5,614 nucleotides of DNA from an uncultured Paenibacillaceae bacterium. GTDB taxonomy: Bacteria; Bacillota; Bacilli; Aneurinibacillales; Aneurinibacillaceae. The DNA lies in contig CALNBV010000198.1 of assembly GCA_937874515.1 (NCBI GenBank), forward strand, positions 1 to 5,614, read 5' to 3'. This document shows, piece by piece, positions 4,847 through 5,614 of this stretch. The position numbers were made by a program, and so were the translations under genes. Each line of letters starts with the position of its first letter. The first letter of the stretch is position 1. The notes under the pieces were generated by a model. That model searched no databases. It saw nothing but the letters and a program-made list of their open reading frames with translations, and was not told where the DNA came from.

Positions 4847-5254
4847 AATCATCATTATAATCAAAATTATACCATTGAGCAAATTATGTCTGTTTTGCAG
4901 ACCATACAGGATTGTGTAAGAGAGAGCCGATATATTATCGCAAAGAACAAGAATAGACAGGAAAATATCGATTTTATAAAGGATTACAATTTTTCGAGTA
5001 AAAGGCAAAAGGAGATTCTTTTAAAAATTAAGCCTAAGGATTTTTGTCATTCACTTCAAAATACAAAATTAGGATATGAGTATGAGGTCCTATATGTTTT
5101 TTGCCCACAGATTTTACTTTATAACTTTGAGGGTAATGAGGAGTGGGTAGATATTTACACTAAATTTAATATTATAGACCTTAATGAAGGGAAGCGTGTG
5201 GTGGTTATTTCATTTCATAAGCGTAACAAGCCAATCAATTACCTGTTTCGGTAA
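4844..5254 (+). CDS. MqsR-like toxin of a type II toxin-antitoxin pair
   Basis: A 136-residue protein. The MqsR-type core can be traced as KEILLKIKPKDFCHSL (56-71; family IxxLxxxDFYKS), EEWVDIYTKF (99-108; family WxxDVY) and VVVISFHKRNKPINY (119-133; family viISFH, then P-M-x-Y in Firmicute members). The N-terminal 40 residues are helical and variable. MqsR toxins are RelE-fold ribonucleases that cut mRNA, in E. coli at GCU. Compared with E. coli, the Lys of DFYKS is His69, so catalytic activity or chemistry may differ. The ATG has AAGAGGTGG close by (about 5 nt). The next gene starts 27 nt after the stop and encodes a zinc-finger/HTH protein, giving the toxin-first order of mqsRA. No longer in-frame start is supported. 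The family call rests on motifs and neighbour; overall identity to MqsR is low. Confidence 0.72.
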   Translation: MNHHYNQNYTIEQIMSVLQTIQDCVRESRYIIAKNKNRQENIDFIKDYNFSSKRQKEILLKIKPKDFCHSLQNTKLGYEYEVLYVFCPQILLYNFEGNEEWVDIYTKFNIIDLNEGKRVVVISFHKRNKPINYLFR

Positions 5255-5266
5255 AGGTTGGGGGTG

Positions 5267-5274
5267 AAAGGAGG
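5267..5274 (+). promoter_or_regulatory. Strong ribosome binding site of the antitoxin gene
   Basis: AAAGGAGG, a full match to the anti-Shine-Dalgarno core, sits 7 nt before the ATG at 5282. It is stronger than the toxin's AAGAGGTGG, consistent with antitoxin being made in excess from the shared mRNA. Confidence 0.85.
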
Positions 5275-5281
5275 AAACTTT

Positions 5282-5614
5282 ATGAAAAAGAATATGACTT
5301 TCTGTGAAGAATGTAGAAAAGATGTTACCTATACTGTGGAAATTGTTACTATGAAGGGTACATTAAAAGGGGAAGAATATAATTATTCCGGAAAGAAAGC
5401 CACATGTGACGAATGCGGTTCTGAGGTTTATGTTGCTGAAATAGATGATTACAATCTAAAAGCATTGTACGATGTTTATCGAAACAAAAATGATATTATT
5501 TCTCTTGAAAAAGTTTTGGAAATTCCGCAAAAATACAACATTGGAAAACGCCCTCTATCCTTGCTTTTGGGTTGGGGAGAAATGACCTTTACCCGGTATT
5601 GCGATGGGTATATG
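5282..5614 (+). CDS. MqsA-like antitoxin, zinc finger plus HTH (3' end missing)
   Basis: The first 111 residues are visible; the frame is open to the right edge. Two CxxC pairs, Cys8/Cys11 and Cys42/Cys45, form a YgiT/MqsA-type zinc knuckle. A linker (DDYNLKALYDVYRNKN, 55-70) leads into an XRE-type helix-turn-helix: ISLEKVLEIPQKYNIGKR (73-90), then LSLLLGWGEMTFTRYCDG (92-109), aligned with the family's glsqxxfaxllGwgxxTxsRyExG. In mqsRA-type systems the antitoxin binds the toxin through its zinc domain and represses the operon through the HTH. Many Firmicute proteins with this N-terminus continue into a SocA/Panacea (DUF4065) domain; whether this one does lies outside the window. The start is fixed by AAAGGAGG at 7 nt. 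It is 27 nt downstream of the toxin gene and very probably co-transcribed with it. Confidence 0.85.
   Translation, partial: MKKNMTFCEECRKDVTYTVEIVTMKGTLKGEEYNYSGKKATCDECGSEVYVAEIDDYNLKALYDVYRNKNDIISLEKVLEIPQKYNIGKRPLSLLLGWGEMTFTRYCDGYM

Noticed and set aside
1..5614. tRNA, rRNA, CRISPR array or insertion sequence
   Set aside because: No cloverleaf-type segment, regularly spaced repeats, transposase coding or terminal repeats with target duplication were seen.

Overview
The window looks like low-GC Firmicute DNA, most likely Bacillales. The support is AT-rich sequence, strong Shine-Dalgarno motifs, sigma-A-type promoters, and the families present: a Vga/VmlR-type ABC-F protein, an N-terminal SEC-C protein, and a MqsR-like toxin beside a zinc-finger/HTH protein. 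The species cannot be fixed from the sequence alone.

Layout. (1) Positions 2-1207 (+) hold the C-terminal 401 residues of a two-ATPase ABC-F protein that resembles antibiotic ribosome-protection factors; its N-terminus lies before the window. (2) Positions 1291-1719 (+) encode a small MaoC-like hotdog hydratase with the Asp/His pair in place. (3) Positions 1720-1979 separate convergent genes. They hold a good terminator, a weaker one, an 11-bp GC-capped inverted repeat, and a short stretch that resembles the 3' end of the ABC-F gene. (4) On the minus strand, a WYL-domain transcription factor (2687-3670) is followed by a DUF1643-like protein (1980-2576), probably one transcription unit with a hairpin between the two genes. 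(5) Positions 3671-3966 are a divergent regulatory region with possible operator repeats and a clear sigma-A promoter facing right. (6) Positions 3967-4677 (+) encode a SEC-C zinc-motif protein with a helical TPR-like body, closed by a terminator. (7) A new promoter then drives a two-gene unit: a MqsR-like toxin (4844-5254) and the N-terminal 111 residues of a MqsA-like antitoxin with two CxxC pairs and an HTH (5282 to the window end).

The left part (ABC-F, MaoC) looks like ordinary chromosomal Bacillales sequence. From about 1980 rightwards the content is accessory in type: a WYL regulator with a DUF1643 protein, then a toxin-antitoxin pair. WYL proteins often control phage-defence loci, so the WYL/DUF1643 pair is a candidate regulated module of unknown function. 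The toxin-antitoxin pair is the best supported system in the window. Its distinctive points are a His where E. coli MqsR has a catalytic Lys, and an inverted repeat that covers the toxin start codon and encloses its Shine-Dalgarno. No tRNA, rRNA, CRISPR array or insertion sequence was seen.
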